A stretch of 64,000 nucleotides of DNA from Alentia gelatinosa. Lineage: Eukaryota > Annelida > Polychaeta > Phyllodocida > Polynoidae. The stretch covers positions 30,407,360-30,471,359 of the forward strand of contig OX465583.1 of assembly GCA_950022655.1 (NCBI GenBank), given 5' to 3'. Shown here piece by piece: positions 11,384 through 21,400 of the stretch. Position numbers and translations under genes: made by a program. Under the pieces are notes generated by a model. That model was given only the letters and a program-made list of their open reading frames with translations, searched no databases and was not told where the DNA came from. The first letter of the stretch is position 1. Every line of letters begins with the position of its first letter.

Positions 11384-13990
11384 AGAACCGGACTACAAAA
11401 AGGTACAGAACCCGTGTATTTTATAATTCTACCAGGTCGGGCGCGCTTTCACGCGACGCGGACACTGCACATGTTTGTTTCACCCGCCGCCCTGATCTGT
11501 GTACACGGTTCTGTTCTCCGCGTGCCGGCCAACGCCACGTGCTTTCGCCAAACATAAACAATGCGAGTCACGTGCAGTCTGGTCACGTGGTTGGCGACGA
11601 CCATAACAAAAACAAACTCACACGTGGTCGCACCCCGGCACGCTTTCTACCTCTCACTGACTATGGCAGTGTATCTTTGGGACATATTGTTGAACCTGAA
11701 AATGATCGTGATGTTTCTTGTTCTTTTTCGCGTGTTTGTTCTACTGTACCTGATGATGTTGACCATGTTGTTTCTCATGTTCCTGACATTTGTGATCGCG
11801 TTGTTCCTCATGTTCTCATGACCGTGGCCGGTCCAGCTGGCCCCTCCACGCCGTGCCGCCCCACACGGGACGCGCCCTCAGACCGACGGCTGGAGGGAAT
11901 TGTGCCTAGGCTGGACAATGGTATCGGCTCCTTACGGGAGGAACACCCCGACCCTGGAGAGGCGGTCGGTGCACCGATACCCCCGGTCCATGATTTTTCA
12001 AATGTTTTCACAACAACAGAATGTTCTGAGGGTGCCTACTACACCCCCGCTTTCGTCCCCAACGGCCTGGAGGACACCGTGGAGGCATTGACTCGTGACA
12101 AAGACCTTTCACCAGTTGCTACAAGTACCCCACGGAGAACCATCGCTCACGTTTCGGTCGAAATGAACGACCAGACGGACTCTCGCGTAACTGGACCGGC
12201 TGCTGGAGGCGCCCGGGCCGTCCCAATGAGTCCTAAGAAGTACATGGAATTGGTGCTTAGGGCCTGGCCGCACCCTTCAGCAGTCGCCGCCCGGAACGCC
12301 CCAGATCATATGAGTATTTATCGGGAGGTGCGCCGCTCCGGAGTCCCAAATTATTTAGGGGCCCGGATACCGATTCCCTCCAACATGAACTGTGACGCCT
12401 GGAGTGATGCTTTGACCGGATACCACGACCGAGGCATAGTTGACCACCTTCGTTTTGGCTGGCCTAGCTCGTATTCAGCCGACAGGCCTCCAGTACCCAC
12501 TTACAAGAACCACGCGTCTGCTATCGCTTTTCCAGCGGCAGTGGATTCGTTCTTAGCGAAAGAAAAACGATTGGGCGCCATGCTTGGACCGTTCGACTCC
12601 CCTCCGTTTTCACCTTGGACTCAGGTGAGCCCTTTGTTGACTCGCCCTAAGCCAGGGGACCCGATGGAGAGACGGGTAATAATGGACCTTAGCTTCCCCA
12701 AAGGCGCTAGTGTTAACGACGGGATCGCTAAGAACTATTTTCAAGGCCATGAAAGCCAATATACTCTTCCTACAATCGCGGACCTCGCTACCCTCGTGCT
12801 ACGCGCCGGACGAGGCGCTCTCATCTGGAAGGCTGATCTCCGGAGAGCATACCGCCAGCTCCGGATTGATCCGCTAGATTATCCCCTACTCGGACTCCAA
12901 CAACACGGGAAATACTACGTGGACATCTGCCCTTCATTTGGCTGTCGTTTTTCCGGGGGAGCTCAGCAGAGAGTCTCTAACGCTTTATGCTGGGTAATGA
13001 ACCGGAAGTGTGGCGCTCAGCTGCTAGTGTATGTAGATGATTTCGTATCCGTTGACTCAGACTTTTCCACCGCTGTCCGGTCTTTTGCCGGCTTTGAAGA
13101 GGTATGCCAGCGGCTGGGGGCGGAGTTGGCCCCGGAAAAATCTGTTTTCCCCACAACTCATATCGACTGGTTGGGATTTACAATCGATACCATCGATATG
13201 CAAATCACCATCCCCCAGACCAAGCTCCAAGCCGTCATAGACGAGTGTCGGGCTTGGGAGACGAGAACCCATGAAACCAGGCAGCAATTACAGTCGATCT
13301 GCGGCAAACTCAACCACATATCCCAGTGTATTCCTCCGGCGCGACGATACATGTCCCGGTTGTTGGATACACTGCGAAGATCACAGGACGACGTCCCGGT
13401 CGAGCTGGACATCGAGTGCAAGAAAGATCTGGTCTGGTTTGCTGATTTCGCGAAGAACTCAAACGGAAAAAAGCTGATCATCAAAGATCGCCCCTGGGTC
13501 GAGATTGAATGCGATGCGTGCCCGAGGGGCCTCGGCGCTTTTTGCGAGACAGCAAAAACTTATTACAGTATTCCCCTCCCGGAGGCATACCGAGAGGCGT
13601 ATCACATCAGCCAGATCGAGGCAATCAACTGCCTCCTCTCGGTCAAGTCGTTGAGACCACCCGGAACGCGAGGTCATATCATCCAAGTCACCACGGACAA
13701 CTCAGCGGCAATGTACGCTTTGAACTCCGGAAGGACTCGAGACCCAATTCTGGCTGCCTGCGCGCGAGAAATCGCGTTAATCGAAGCCTTACACGATGTG
13801 ATAGTTCGCGTAGTCCATAAGCCGGGGGACCAACTCGTTCTCGCAGATGCTCTCTCCCGCGCGAGTTTCGACCAGGATAAGGCTAAACTCGCCCTCAAAT
13901 TAGTTAAGGATCGAAATTTGTCTCGTCGAGATCCAGCACCACTATCATATGTGTTGTCTCCAACGTAGTTTTTCTGTTTCTGTGTTCCAG
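10794..13990 (+). other. Proposed intron of element 1 (Gag N-terminus to recombinase)
   Basis: The donor is AAG|GTAACT at 10794 and the acceptor is TTTCTGTGTTCCAG ending at 13990, preceded by a long pyrimidine tract. The donor leaves one base of a Gly codon (phase 1). The acceptor begins with AT, completing a codon in the recombinase frame, so the join is in frame. The equivalent pair in element 2 (31719 and 34646) has the same phase. Splicing would fuse 167 Gag residues to the recombinase. This is inferred from sequence only. Confidence 0.5.
11539..13968 (+). CDS. pol: Element 1 Pol: reverse transcriptase and RNase H
   Basis: This frame copies element RNA into DNA and removes the template RNA. 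It is open from 11302 to the TAG at 13966-13968. The coordinates given begin at a GTG; the first in-frame ATG is at 11818. The first 90 residues or so are low-complexity and the conserved part starts near residue 230. RT motifs are ALIWKADLRRAYRQ (first Asp), the FGCRFSGGAQQ region and YVDD at residues 498-501. RNase H follows with Asp 659 (ECDAC), Glu 694 (QIEAIN), Asp 720 (TTDNS) and Asp 770 (ADALSR). No methyltransferase, protease or DDE integrase is visible. The frame is -1 relative to gag, so expression by frameshifting or re-initiation is likely. Four CACGTG motifs lie at its 5' edge. The start is uncertain. Confidence 0.82.
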   Translation: MLSPNINNASHVQSGHVVGDDHNKNKLTRGRTPARFLPLTDYGSVSLGHIVEPENDRDVSCSFSRVCSTVPDDVDHVVSHVPDICDRVVPHVLMTVAGPAGPSTPCRPTRDAPSDRRLEGIVPRLDNGIGSLREEHPDPGEAVGAPIPPVHDFSNVFTTTECSEGAYYTPAFVPNGLEDTVEALTRDKDLSPVATSTPRRTIAHVSVEMNDQTDSRVTGPAAGGARAVPMSPKKYMELVLRAWPHPSAVAARNAPDHMSIYREVRRSGVPNYLGARIPIPSNMNCDAWSDALTGYHDRGIVDHLRFGWPSSYSADRPPVPTYKNHASAIAFPAAVDSFLAKEKRLGAMLGPFDSPPFSPWTQVSPLLTRPKPGDPMERRVIMDLSFPKGASVNDGIAKNYFQGHESQYTLPTIADLATLVLRAGRGALIWKADLRRAYRQLRIDPLDYPLLGLQQHGKYYVDICPSFGCRFSGGAQQRVSNALCWVMNRKCGAQLLVYVDDFVSVDSDFSTAVRSFAGFEEVCQRLGAELAPEKSVFPTTHIDWLGFTIDTIDMQITIPQTKLQAVIDECRAWETRTHETRQQLQSICGKLNHISQCIPPARRYMSRLLDTLRRSQDDVPVELDIECKKDLVWFADFAKNSNGKKLIIKDRPWVEIECDACPRGLGAFCETAKTYYSIPLPEAYREAYHISQIEAINCLLSVKSLRPPGTRGHIIQVTTDNSAAMYALNSGRTRDPILAACAREIALIEALHDVIVRVVHKPGDQLVLADALSRASFDQDKAKLALKLVKDRNLSRRDPAPLSYVLSPT

Positions 13991-14923
13991 ATAACACAAA
14001 TCCCCGCCTCATCTCGTCCCTCCGGAGTTCGTGGACGGCAGCAGCATCCATCGGCACTGCAGAGAACCTACATCGCCAGATGCAGGCTTACGTCTCGTTT
14101 ATGATGGCCCACGGTTTCAACCACCTCGACCCGTCCCCGACTCAACTCGCCCTCTTCATACAATTTTTGGCGAACAGTTTCAAAAGCCCGGCGTCTGTCC
14201 GGAATTATTTCTCCGGGGCGCGGACCTTTTTACGGGCAAGCGGTATCGCGACCGGAGTCTGCGACTCCATACTAGTTACTCGCGCTATCAAGGGCGCCCA
14301 GCGCTTATCCTCGCACCAGACGTCCCCGGCCGCCCCGGTCCCGCTGGACATTTTCAAAGTTGTGTTAATGGCGCTGGATGCCCCCGGCCCGGTCCAGCTG
14401 GCAGCCCGGTCCCTTCTCCTCCTCGGCTACACGACGCTGTTACGTCAGTCAAACCTCCTTACGACAGGCCCTGTCGGGGCTTCTCTTCACACCCTACGCC
14501 GCAGAGACATCCTGGTCTCGGACGAGGGCCTAATGATAACGGTTCGCTCGACAAAGACCTCGGCTGGACCGGCGAGCTTATTTTCAATTCCCGTGACGCG
14601 CACCAACGGCATGTTCTGCCCGGTCGAGGCATGGGAGAGATATGGCGGCGTTTGTCTCCAAGAACGGCACCCCCCTACGGCCTGACGCCATACTTCCGGT
14701 TGTGCGATCAGCCCTCCGGGCGACAGGTTACCCTCAATGGCACTCCTTTACCCTCCACGCCCTCAGGAGGATGGGAGCCCAACAAGCAGCGATTTCGGGC
14801 GTCCCCGAGGACAAAATCATGGCCCACGGGGCCTGGACCTCGGTCGGGGGTTTCCGAGCATATGTACCCAAGCCGGTCTCCCCCTCAAACTTCTACTGCC
14901 CTAGCCTCCTCTTTGGCTCATAA
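13991..14923 (+). pseudogene. Element 1 tyrosine recombinase, one frameshift
   Basis: This would be the integrase-equivalent of the element, cutting and joining the circular DNA copy through a tyrosine. Frame 1 is open from the acceptor at 13991 to a TGA near 14685, and the family match then continues in frame 2 from about 14642 to TAA at 14923. A single shift, probably loss of two bases near 14640 (after WERY), explains this. The catalytic residues survive across the break: Arg at 14443 (LLRQS), His at 14756 and Arg at 14765 (HALRR), and Tyr at 14861 (FRAYV). The N-terminal helical domain (MQAYVSFMMAHG...SPASVRNYFSGARTFL) aligns with element 2. The first ATG after the acceptor is at 14080. 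The stop lies inside B1. Pol and this frame are in the same register, separated only by the Pol stop. Confidence 0.75.
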
Positions 14924-15054
14924 TGTTTAATCGCTTATCACTCTTATCGTTTTATCGTTTTACCTGAAATGTGTTTATCTGCTTTTACCATGCAATTTTT
15001 TATCAATTTCATGTGCAATAAATACATTTTTCTGCAGCCCGGTTTTTGTTAATT
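14915..15054 (+). repeat. Element 1 split repeat B1
   Basis: Identical to B2 at 15306-15445. It contains the last codons and stop of the recombinase and an AATAAA polyadenylation signal near 15018, so it acts as the 3' untranslated region. It abuts A2 through the shared ATT at 15052-15054. Confidence 0.85.
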
Positions 15055-15445
15055 GTGCAGTAATTGTAAATTACATATAATTTACTGCCGGGCTGTTTTT
15101 TATCAACGAGTTAATCGAACATACGTTTGTAACAGGTAACAGTGTGGTGGTTGATCGAATTTTTATGTTAATTATCTTCTGGTCACATGACCATCTGACG
15201 CCTCTACTAGCGTCATTCCTGCTATTGCATTCGCTGTCGATGCACGGGAATTTTTTCATTACCCACCCACCCACACCTTTTTTCTACTTTTACCTATTGC
15301 TATAGGGCTCATAATGTTTAATCGCTTATCACTCTTATCGTTTTATCGTTTTACCTGAAATGTGTTTATCTGCTTTTACCATGCAATTTTTTATCAATTT
15401 CATGTGCAATAAATACATTTTTCTGCAGCCCGGTTTTTGTTAATT
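15052..15445 (+). repeat. Element 1 A2, linker and B2
   Basis: A2 is 15052-15262, the linker is 15263-15305, and B2 is 15306-15445. The linker starts CCACCCACCCACACC and ends in a pyrimidine-rich stretch closed by TATAG. It is not duplicated elsewhere in the element, and linkers of the same pattern occur in elements 2, 3 and 4. AATAAA is present again in B2. The element ends at ATT 15443-15445. Confidence 0.82.
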
Positions 15446-15785
15446 ATGTATATGCTTCGTCTCCTCATACTCATTTGCCCAAGTTGCAGTCATATATATA
15501 TGTCATAAATACGCCTGATTCTGTTATATTTATGCCACTATCCAATAATTCTGATTTCTGCATCTAGGGGACACCACTGTTGTTTTGATTTCATTTGCCA
15601 TAATCATCCAAGTTCGTATTATATGAAAAATGCAGTCTTATATTACCGATTTATTTGATAAAACTTTTATAAAACCTGATTGGGTATCAATTGATTAGAT
15701 ACAAATAATAAACCTAGCATTCTTTTATTTTGTTACCGTTTCTTGATAGATTTTACTTTGAAAACTCCATTCTTCTGTGATTATG
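15446..15785 (+). repeat. Dispersed repeat R1, copy 3 (interrupted by element 1)
   Basis: R1 sequence resumes directly after element 1 (TATGCTTCGTCTCCTC, then CCTGATTCTGTTATATTTATGCC, then CATCTAGGGGACACCACTG). The later part (CTTATATTACCGATTTATTTG through TAGATTTTACTTTGAAAAC) matches the reverse complement of 56775-56935. R1 therefore extends at least 340 bp. It is non-coding. Confidence 0.6.
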
Positions 15786-15829
15786 ATACTAATAGTTTAT
15801 ATATAACCCAAGGTCTCATCAGATATCAC

Positions 15830-16230
15830 CCTACCACCACATCTGCCGCTACACAGCCACTGCCACTGCCACCACTGCCATCACCAACACCTCTGCTGCA
15901 GATGTGGCTTTCACACCTGCCGCTTTCACACCCGTCTGCACACAGCCATGCACCCGCCCACCCCCAGACAATACTCTGATAATGTGTGCCGGCAGGGGAC
16001 TTGGGGTCATCCATCCACACGAGAGGGGGGAGGCTGGGGGGAGGCAGTGGGGGGCCTGGGGGGGGGGGGGGCAGTTTGGGAGGAGGGAGGTGGTTAGTGG
16101 TCAGAAATTGAAGGGGGTGGGGAGACTGGGTGGTGTGAGCAGGGCGGTCGTTTGGCAAACCTTTGATATTTTTTGCCAGTATACATACATACATGTAAAT
16201 ACGCCAAACGTATAGTATTTGTATAGAAAC
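15830..16230 (-). repeat. CCACTGCCA-rich block and dispersed repeat R2, copy 2 (inverted)
   Basis: 15830-15990 is a low-complexity stretch of CCACTGCC-like units. From 15990 to 16230 the sequence is the reverse complement of R2 at 9480-9620 and includes a run of 14 G at 16058-16071. Overlapping open frames on both strands are Gly- or Pro-rich and reflect composition. Confidence 0.45.
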
Positions 16231-16660
16231 GAAATGATGAAAACCTCGTCAGGTGTTTTAGATTTTTAACGACCATATTTGAAATTCGGAATGGCATGAA
16301 TATCCTAATTGGTATTGCTCAGGTAGGTCCCAAAACACCTCCTTGTACGCATGTGGGCATTGTGAAATTGAAATTTCACAGTCAATCAATCTTACTGAGG
16401 ACCACTGCTTATTTATTGATGATTTATACTTTCGACTTAAATCAAAATCAATCTTGATTGATTTTGACATTGATATTGCCTTTGTTATGGTGGGAAAATA
16501 TCAACATGAATATCATCATAGATGCATGCATACAGCTCATCTAGAAGGGCCAAGAATGTTGTGCAATCAACAACAGGGTAAATACAAAATTAATTCAGCC
16601 AGAAAATGGGGCGATACAAGGCTGTTGTATTTCACTTTATTTATTCATTCTGGGACTGGA
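16231..16660. other. Unassigned DNA upstream of the LINE relic
   Basis: Overlapping short frames occur on both strands, none with a recognisable domain. TTGATTTTGACATTGATATTGCC-like sequence near 16450-16490 is simple. The 5' part of the LINE relic may extend into this interval but is too decayed to call. Confidence 0.4.
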
Positions 16661-18130
16661 TATCATGGCATGTGAAGTATGGGAAAGTTAAGATATTAAA
16701 GGTATAGAAACTGAATGGGGCAACTTTGAAATAGCACTGTTTGGTGATAATATCACTCTGTTTGTCAAGGATCAAATGTCACTGGATTTACTGTTGGGTG
16801 CCATTGAAATGTTTGGGAGCCTTCGGAAAAAGAGAAACTGACAATTTTAACTGGAACTTCCCAGATAGAATAGACAAGTGTAAGGTCATAGCCAATAGCT
16901 GGAGTAATAGAGTATTGTCACTAAAGGGCAAGATCTGTATGATAATTAAACTAATGATACCTATCATGATATATCCATGTTCAAATATCCACGTACCAAA
17001 GATTGTGTTCAAGATTTTTTTAAAATGTAGTATCATCCATTTTGTTGAATCTTGGTGCTCCCAAGATTGCACATAGTAATTTGATATCAACTGTAAAGGA
17101 AGGAGGACTGAATCTGTCTAGATTTGGAAACAATCAAGATTTCAGTGGGTTAAAAGAGTAATTGAAAGCGAGTAAAAAACTGGGCATTCTTGTGCAGAAA
17201 ACAAGTCAGAAATGATTTGGATCTTTTTTTTCACTATTTCCTAAGGGCAACGACAATTCCAAAAATGTGTTGATGTACTTTGGCCATGACATTTATTAGC
17301 CCTGCAGGGATGATTTTGAATTTGCAAGTGACACAAATATGTTTATTAGCACTGATTTGCTGGAATCTACAAGCCAGCATATGAGAAAGGCTGGGATAGA
17401 CCAAATTAGGCATCTTTTAAAGAAATGAAATCCCATGTCTCATGTGAAAATAAATATCAAACATGGTACCCACATAACATTCCTTGAGGTTCTGTCAATA
17501 AGGGCTTCTATTTTGGGATTTAAGTTAGTAGAAGATATAAAGATTGATGATGAAAAAAAGGTAATTTTCTTTAAAATACCGTAAAATATTCCAATGGATA
17601 TCTTACAAATGTCCGGTAGGAAAATATATAGACTATTACCAGATAGAAGGGAAAAAATCCTTAAAACGAGGTTTCACTGGAGAAGAATCTATGGCACTTG
17701 AGATATCACCCGATTCGGAAAAGTGGGAAGAGATATGTTACTTGTCATATGCCATCTCGAGAGAGAGAAAGGCACAAGCATTCCAATATGGAATCATTGA
17801 TAGAACAATTACTTTCAAAAGCTATCTAGAGAGAAGGAAAATAGTAGAATCATAAGAATGCAATTACCGTACAAAGAGGACAATTTGTGTCATTTTTTCA
17901 CAGAATGTTTTGAAGTTAACTTCTGGCAGGCTTTGTGAACATTGGTTTATGGTATTTTAGGGGAGGACATACTTGATGTGGATGACATTAAGCTAGGGAA
18001 TTATGAAAGGGTAAATAGTGGTGGTAATAAAGAAACAAACTATATTATATTTTACGCTAAAATGTTTATACATAGGCCAAGGCTATTTCATGATCTTGAT
18101 GTAATGATGTTTATACAAGAGTTAAGGTAG
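16661..18130 (+). pseudogene. Decayed L1/Tx1-like LINE reverse transcriptase, C-terminal half
   Basis: Several frames together give RT signatures of L1/Tx1-type LINEs: IKGIETEWGNFEIALFGDN (the catalytic F/YADD box degraded to FGDN at 16739-16750) then ITLFVKD and LDLLLGAIEMFG; WSNRVLSLKGKICMI and YPCSNIHVPKIVFKIFLK; KEGGLNLSRFGN; and at 17.9 kb a C-terminal part with FFTECFEVNFWQA and NYIIFYAKMFIHRPR. Many stops and frameshifts separate these blocks, so it is dead. Typical 5' truncation explains the absence of ORF1 and endonuclease. No poly-A tail or target duplication was fixed. Confidence 0.7.
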
Positions 18131-18952
18131 CTAATCTTTACAGAATAAATAGTATGTACAAATCTTTGCCATAAGGTTTTGAAAAGTTGTACTCAAGAAT
18201 TTAAAGATATTAGCTGTTATATCTATAATAATATGTTATCAAATGAATTATTACCGCCACTTTTTTTTAATAAATTTTATTATCGACAATCACTTTCACC
18301 CACTGAAAGGTGTTTTACAAAGAGATAGTCGTACGACTGTAATACAGATAATTAAATAAACATATTTACAACCGCACATTTTTATTTTAACTCTTTTTGA
18401 CACGTCCATTAAATGTCGATTTACAATTATAACATTATTCATAATCACTTGCTATGTTTTGTGTTCGCAGGGAGTTACCCTTACAATGTTCTCCCGTCGT
18501 AAAACACATATAAAGCTTCATTATCATAGATAACGTAATACATCACCCCTTCAACATATAAAGTATAATCAATGTCATGAATATACAGTAAGACAAGGAC
18601 AATCCAGTGGATTATTACACAATGCTTTTGGCCGACTTTTAATTGAGTATTAGACAAGTTGCATATCCTTTCTTAGCTGTGAGCCTGGCATGCCTAAATC
18701 GGAGACCCCATTATTTGTCCGATTATGGGGCGACAGAAGCTCTTAAAGGGTCAGTGGCTTGAGCAGCTCGGAGGCAATTACCTGAAGGCGACAGAGGGGC
18801 TCATATCAGCGCCGTCTCTAATGCCCACAGGCGCAGGATCACGGCTACCAATCCTCCCAGGATGGACACTGGGCATGTAATTAAACTGCTGATCATGAGG
18901 AAATGCATCGATGGGCCAGTCAAACCTTTGAACAAGATCTTAGTCTAGGGTT
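18131..18952. other. Unassigned AT-rich DNA
   Basis: No coding region is supported. It may include the 3' untranslated part of the LINE relic up to about 18290. The remainder is unassigned. Confidence 0.45.
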
Positions 18953-19400
18953 ATACTCTACTGGTGTGGGAATATATTAATGGGCTTCGTAACTCTTTGA
19001 AAGCAGATCTAAGTTTAAGATATTATTATATACCTGTGGCTGTCTGACCCATGTATACTACCCGCTCCTACCTAAGGGGTATGTGATCACATGACTAGGT
19101 AAGATTTCGCCATTTTTAGATAAATAATAATATGAAAACAGGCTGACTGTCTTCGTACGTCAAAATACTTGGTAAAATTACCTACGGCATCGGGATGTAT
19201 GTGATCATTATTTTCACCGCATATTTTTGACGTACGAAGACAGAAAGCCAGTTTCCGTATAATACTTTACTAGTATGGGAATATGTTGGTGGGCTACTCA
19301 ACCCTTTTGAAAAGGGTCTAGGTTTTACATAATACTCTAGAAGCATGGGATTATATTGTTGGGCTACTCAGAAAAGGGGCCGTTGTTAAAGGTAATATTT
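18953..19400 (+). repeat. Degenerate tandem repeat of about 70 bp, three units
   Basis: Units share ACTYTASNNGYRTGGGAWTATRTT, then GGGCTWCTCAA or a variant, then a T-rich tail. They start near 18953, 19265 and 19333. Units 2 and 3 are 68-70 bp apart. Units 1 and 2 are separated by MITE-C (19134-19258) plus flank. The function is unknown. Confidence 0.5.
19134..19258 (+). mobile_element. MITE-C, copy 1 (foldback)
   Basis: An inverted repeat has arms ACTGTCTTCGTACGTCAAAA and TTTTGACGTACGAAGACAG, extended outward by AAACAGGC and GCCAGTTTCC. A second copy with the same termini lies at 52972-53112. It has no coding capacity. Its location between tandem-repeat units suggests later insertion. Confidence 0.7.
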
Positions 19401-21239
19401 TACTGGCATGTTAATACATTGAAATGCCACTTTATTCAAAAAGATGTAATTCAGTACCCTACTTCCAGTTCTCCATACGTACAGGTCCCCGTGATAAATA
19501 AAAGTGGGAATATGAATTTCAATATTTTGATCGCAAGTTATTGGAGGAAAGGAGACATTTTTATTGCTCATAAACATTCAGGGTTTTCCTTAGATTTTAA
19601 CTTTGAGAGAAAGAAAATGTAAAATCTTTAAACAAGCACAACTCGACAGCAGTCCGTAGTCGGTTTTAGTGATGGCTTTATTTTAGAACAGCAGGTTTCA
19701 CAACGTTTCGGCTTTATAGCAGCCTTTTTCAAGAAAGAAAATGGCTGATGTCAGCCGCAGTGCCTTGCTGCAGGTTGGAAATATTGTGGTGCTTCGCTCA
19801 ATATTTCGCGAGTCCATGTGAGGCATTGCGGATATGTTGGGTATCGTCTTGCTTCATTAATAAATGATAATAATCAGAAAAATAAGTCGGCAAATATTGC
19901 ACCACTTGCTGGGTAACATCGAGACTGATAATGTGGGATTCACACGGTGGGATTCACGTACCTCACAGGGCGTTCTTCTGAGACAAATCCTGCTGGGATT
20001 CTCTAATGGAACACAACCTCTTCGTCTAAATTGTAGGATTCCATTCCCCTGAGACATGTTTTTTCCCTTGCATTTGCTACAAGCGGTTTGAATTCCGGCA
20101 TTGCCTGCCGTAGGATATTGGGAGGCCAAGGTAGTTGGCCATGTGTGAAAAACGTGTCCCGATATCTTCATCAGAACAGAAGTTATTAAACTACAGGAGT
20201 TCTACCCAACATGTTTGAAGTAAGAGGATCGCCCGTTGGTGTAAGTTTTTGGACATTAAGGTAGTTCGGTGTAGCAGGCAAATCATGAGAAGAATAGAAT
20301 ATAATCATCTGTGATACATCTGAAACGACGGGATATATCTGCACAAGGACTCTGATCATCCTGATATACAGTCAGACCTTTTTACTTCGTGTATTCAGTA
20401 CTTCGAATGCCTCCAAACCTCGGACACATAGGAAAGCTACAAACCTGTTCTATCTATTCCAGAATACACTACTTCCAATTATTCACTACTTCGACTTCGT
20501 AGACATTTTTGCTTCAATATTTATAGCCTAAATATAATAAAATAAGCCTGTACTTCCAACACATCCACATTCAAAGTCAGAACCCCTCACCATCAATGAT
20601 AAACTGCATCATCCTCTCTATCTGATGGCAGAACAGATATAGGGGAGAATACTGTTTTCTCGTTTCTAGTAACTCAATGTAGGCATAAATCTACTTGTCA
20701 TTTCCCCCTACTTCTCCACGGACTCCTTACGTCCCCCGAGAGTTTCATGACGTCAAATAATTCCCTACTCTAGGCAATTTTAGGTTGACCGTAAACATTC
20801 GAAGTAGTGAGGTTTGACTGTAAACGCAAGTTCACAGCTGGTTTTGCTATGATTGAATTCACAAAACATCATTTACATCTCTTAATATTTAATAACTCTT
20901 GGCGAGCAAATCTTTGCCACCTCATGTAGCTACCATTAACTCAAAATACAAATAGAACGGCCCATCATGATGCCACCTACTCCCTGCGTGCTAGACACAC
21001 TTTTTGATGTTTAAATAGAAATCATTTATTGATTCCATTGTGAAGGCAACTCAAAGCCCCTATTATATAAAGCACAAATATGAAAGCTTTTTTCTATATG
21101 CATTATGATGCTACAATATCCGAAACGTTTCGAAGCGAAGTGCTGGCAAAGCACATTTTAAGTCATTCAGTGTGGTGGGCTTTTTGGTTTAATTTCTGTG
21201 TGTGGCTTTATTTTTGGCCACCTATGTTCTTGGGTGCAG
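19401..21239. other. Unassigned DNA
   Basis: No gene is supported. A short region at 19.9-20.1 kb is open on both strands without a recognisable domain. Sequence just before 21240 is pyrimidine-rich and ends TGGGTGCAG, a plausible 3' splice site for the segment that follows. Confidence 0.45.
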
Positions 21240-21400
21240 AGCGATAAATTGCGCAAACACACGCGTTCCCACAGACAACTACATCAATGTCCCTTTTCAA
21301 CTATTCGTTCTGCTTTTAAGGATTTGATAGAAACAGAAGTAAAAACAGCATTTGAGCCCTTAAGTCAGCGAATATTAACGAACAACATGGTACAAGGCAG
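21240..21400 (+). CDS. Candidate host exon, end of a C2H2 zinc finger
   Basis: An open segment of 161 bp (53 codons plus two bases) is bounded by a pyrimidine-rich TGCAG acceptor and a GCAG|GTAAAT donor. The peptide begins SDKLRKHTRSHRQLHQC, which fits the helix and His-x3-His of a C2H2 finger followed by a linker and the first Cys of the next finger. The rest (FKDLIETEVKTAFEPLSQ) is helix-like. If real, upstream exons must supply the Cys pair of the first finger; I did not find them. The next candidate exon (22264) is not in phase with this one. The frame closes at TAA two bases into the intron, so an unspliced C-terminus is also possible. Confidence 0.35.

Larger units (their letters stand above)
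10006..15445 (+). mobile_element. Element 1: Ngaro-like tyrosine-recombinase retrotransposon
   Basis: A 5.4-kb element in the order A1 (10006-10216), gag, pol (RT/RNase H), recombinase, B1 (14915-15054), A2 (15052-15262), linker, B2 (15306-15445). A1 and A2 are 211 bp and B1 and B2 are 140 bp. Each pair is identical, so the insertion is recent. Split direct repeats and the absence of any methyltransferase fit the Ngaro group rather than DIRS1 itself. ATT is present at both outer ends and at the B1/A2 junction, with no flanking target duplication, as expected of recombinase-mediated insertion of a circle. The coding part is more GC-rich than the host DNA. The recombinase frame is broken. Confidence 0.88.

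Noticed and set aside
14031..14930. 299-aa open frame across the recombinase of element 1
   Set aside because: It is Pro/Arg/Gly-rich, has no domain and lies fully over the recombinase in another register. Its openness follows GC-rich codons.
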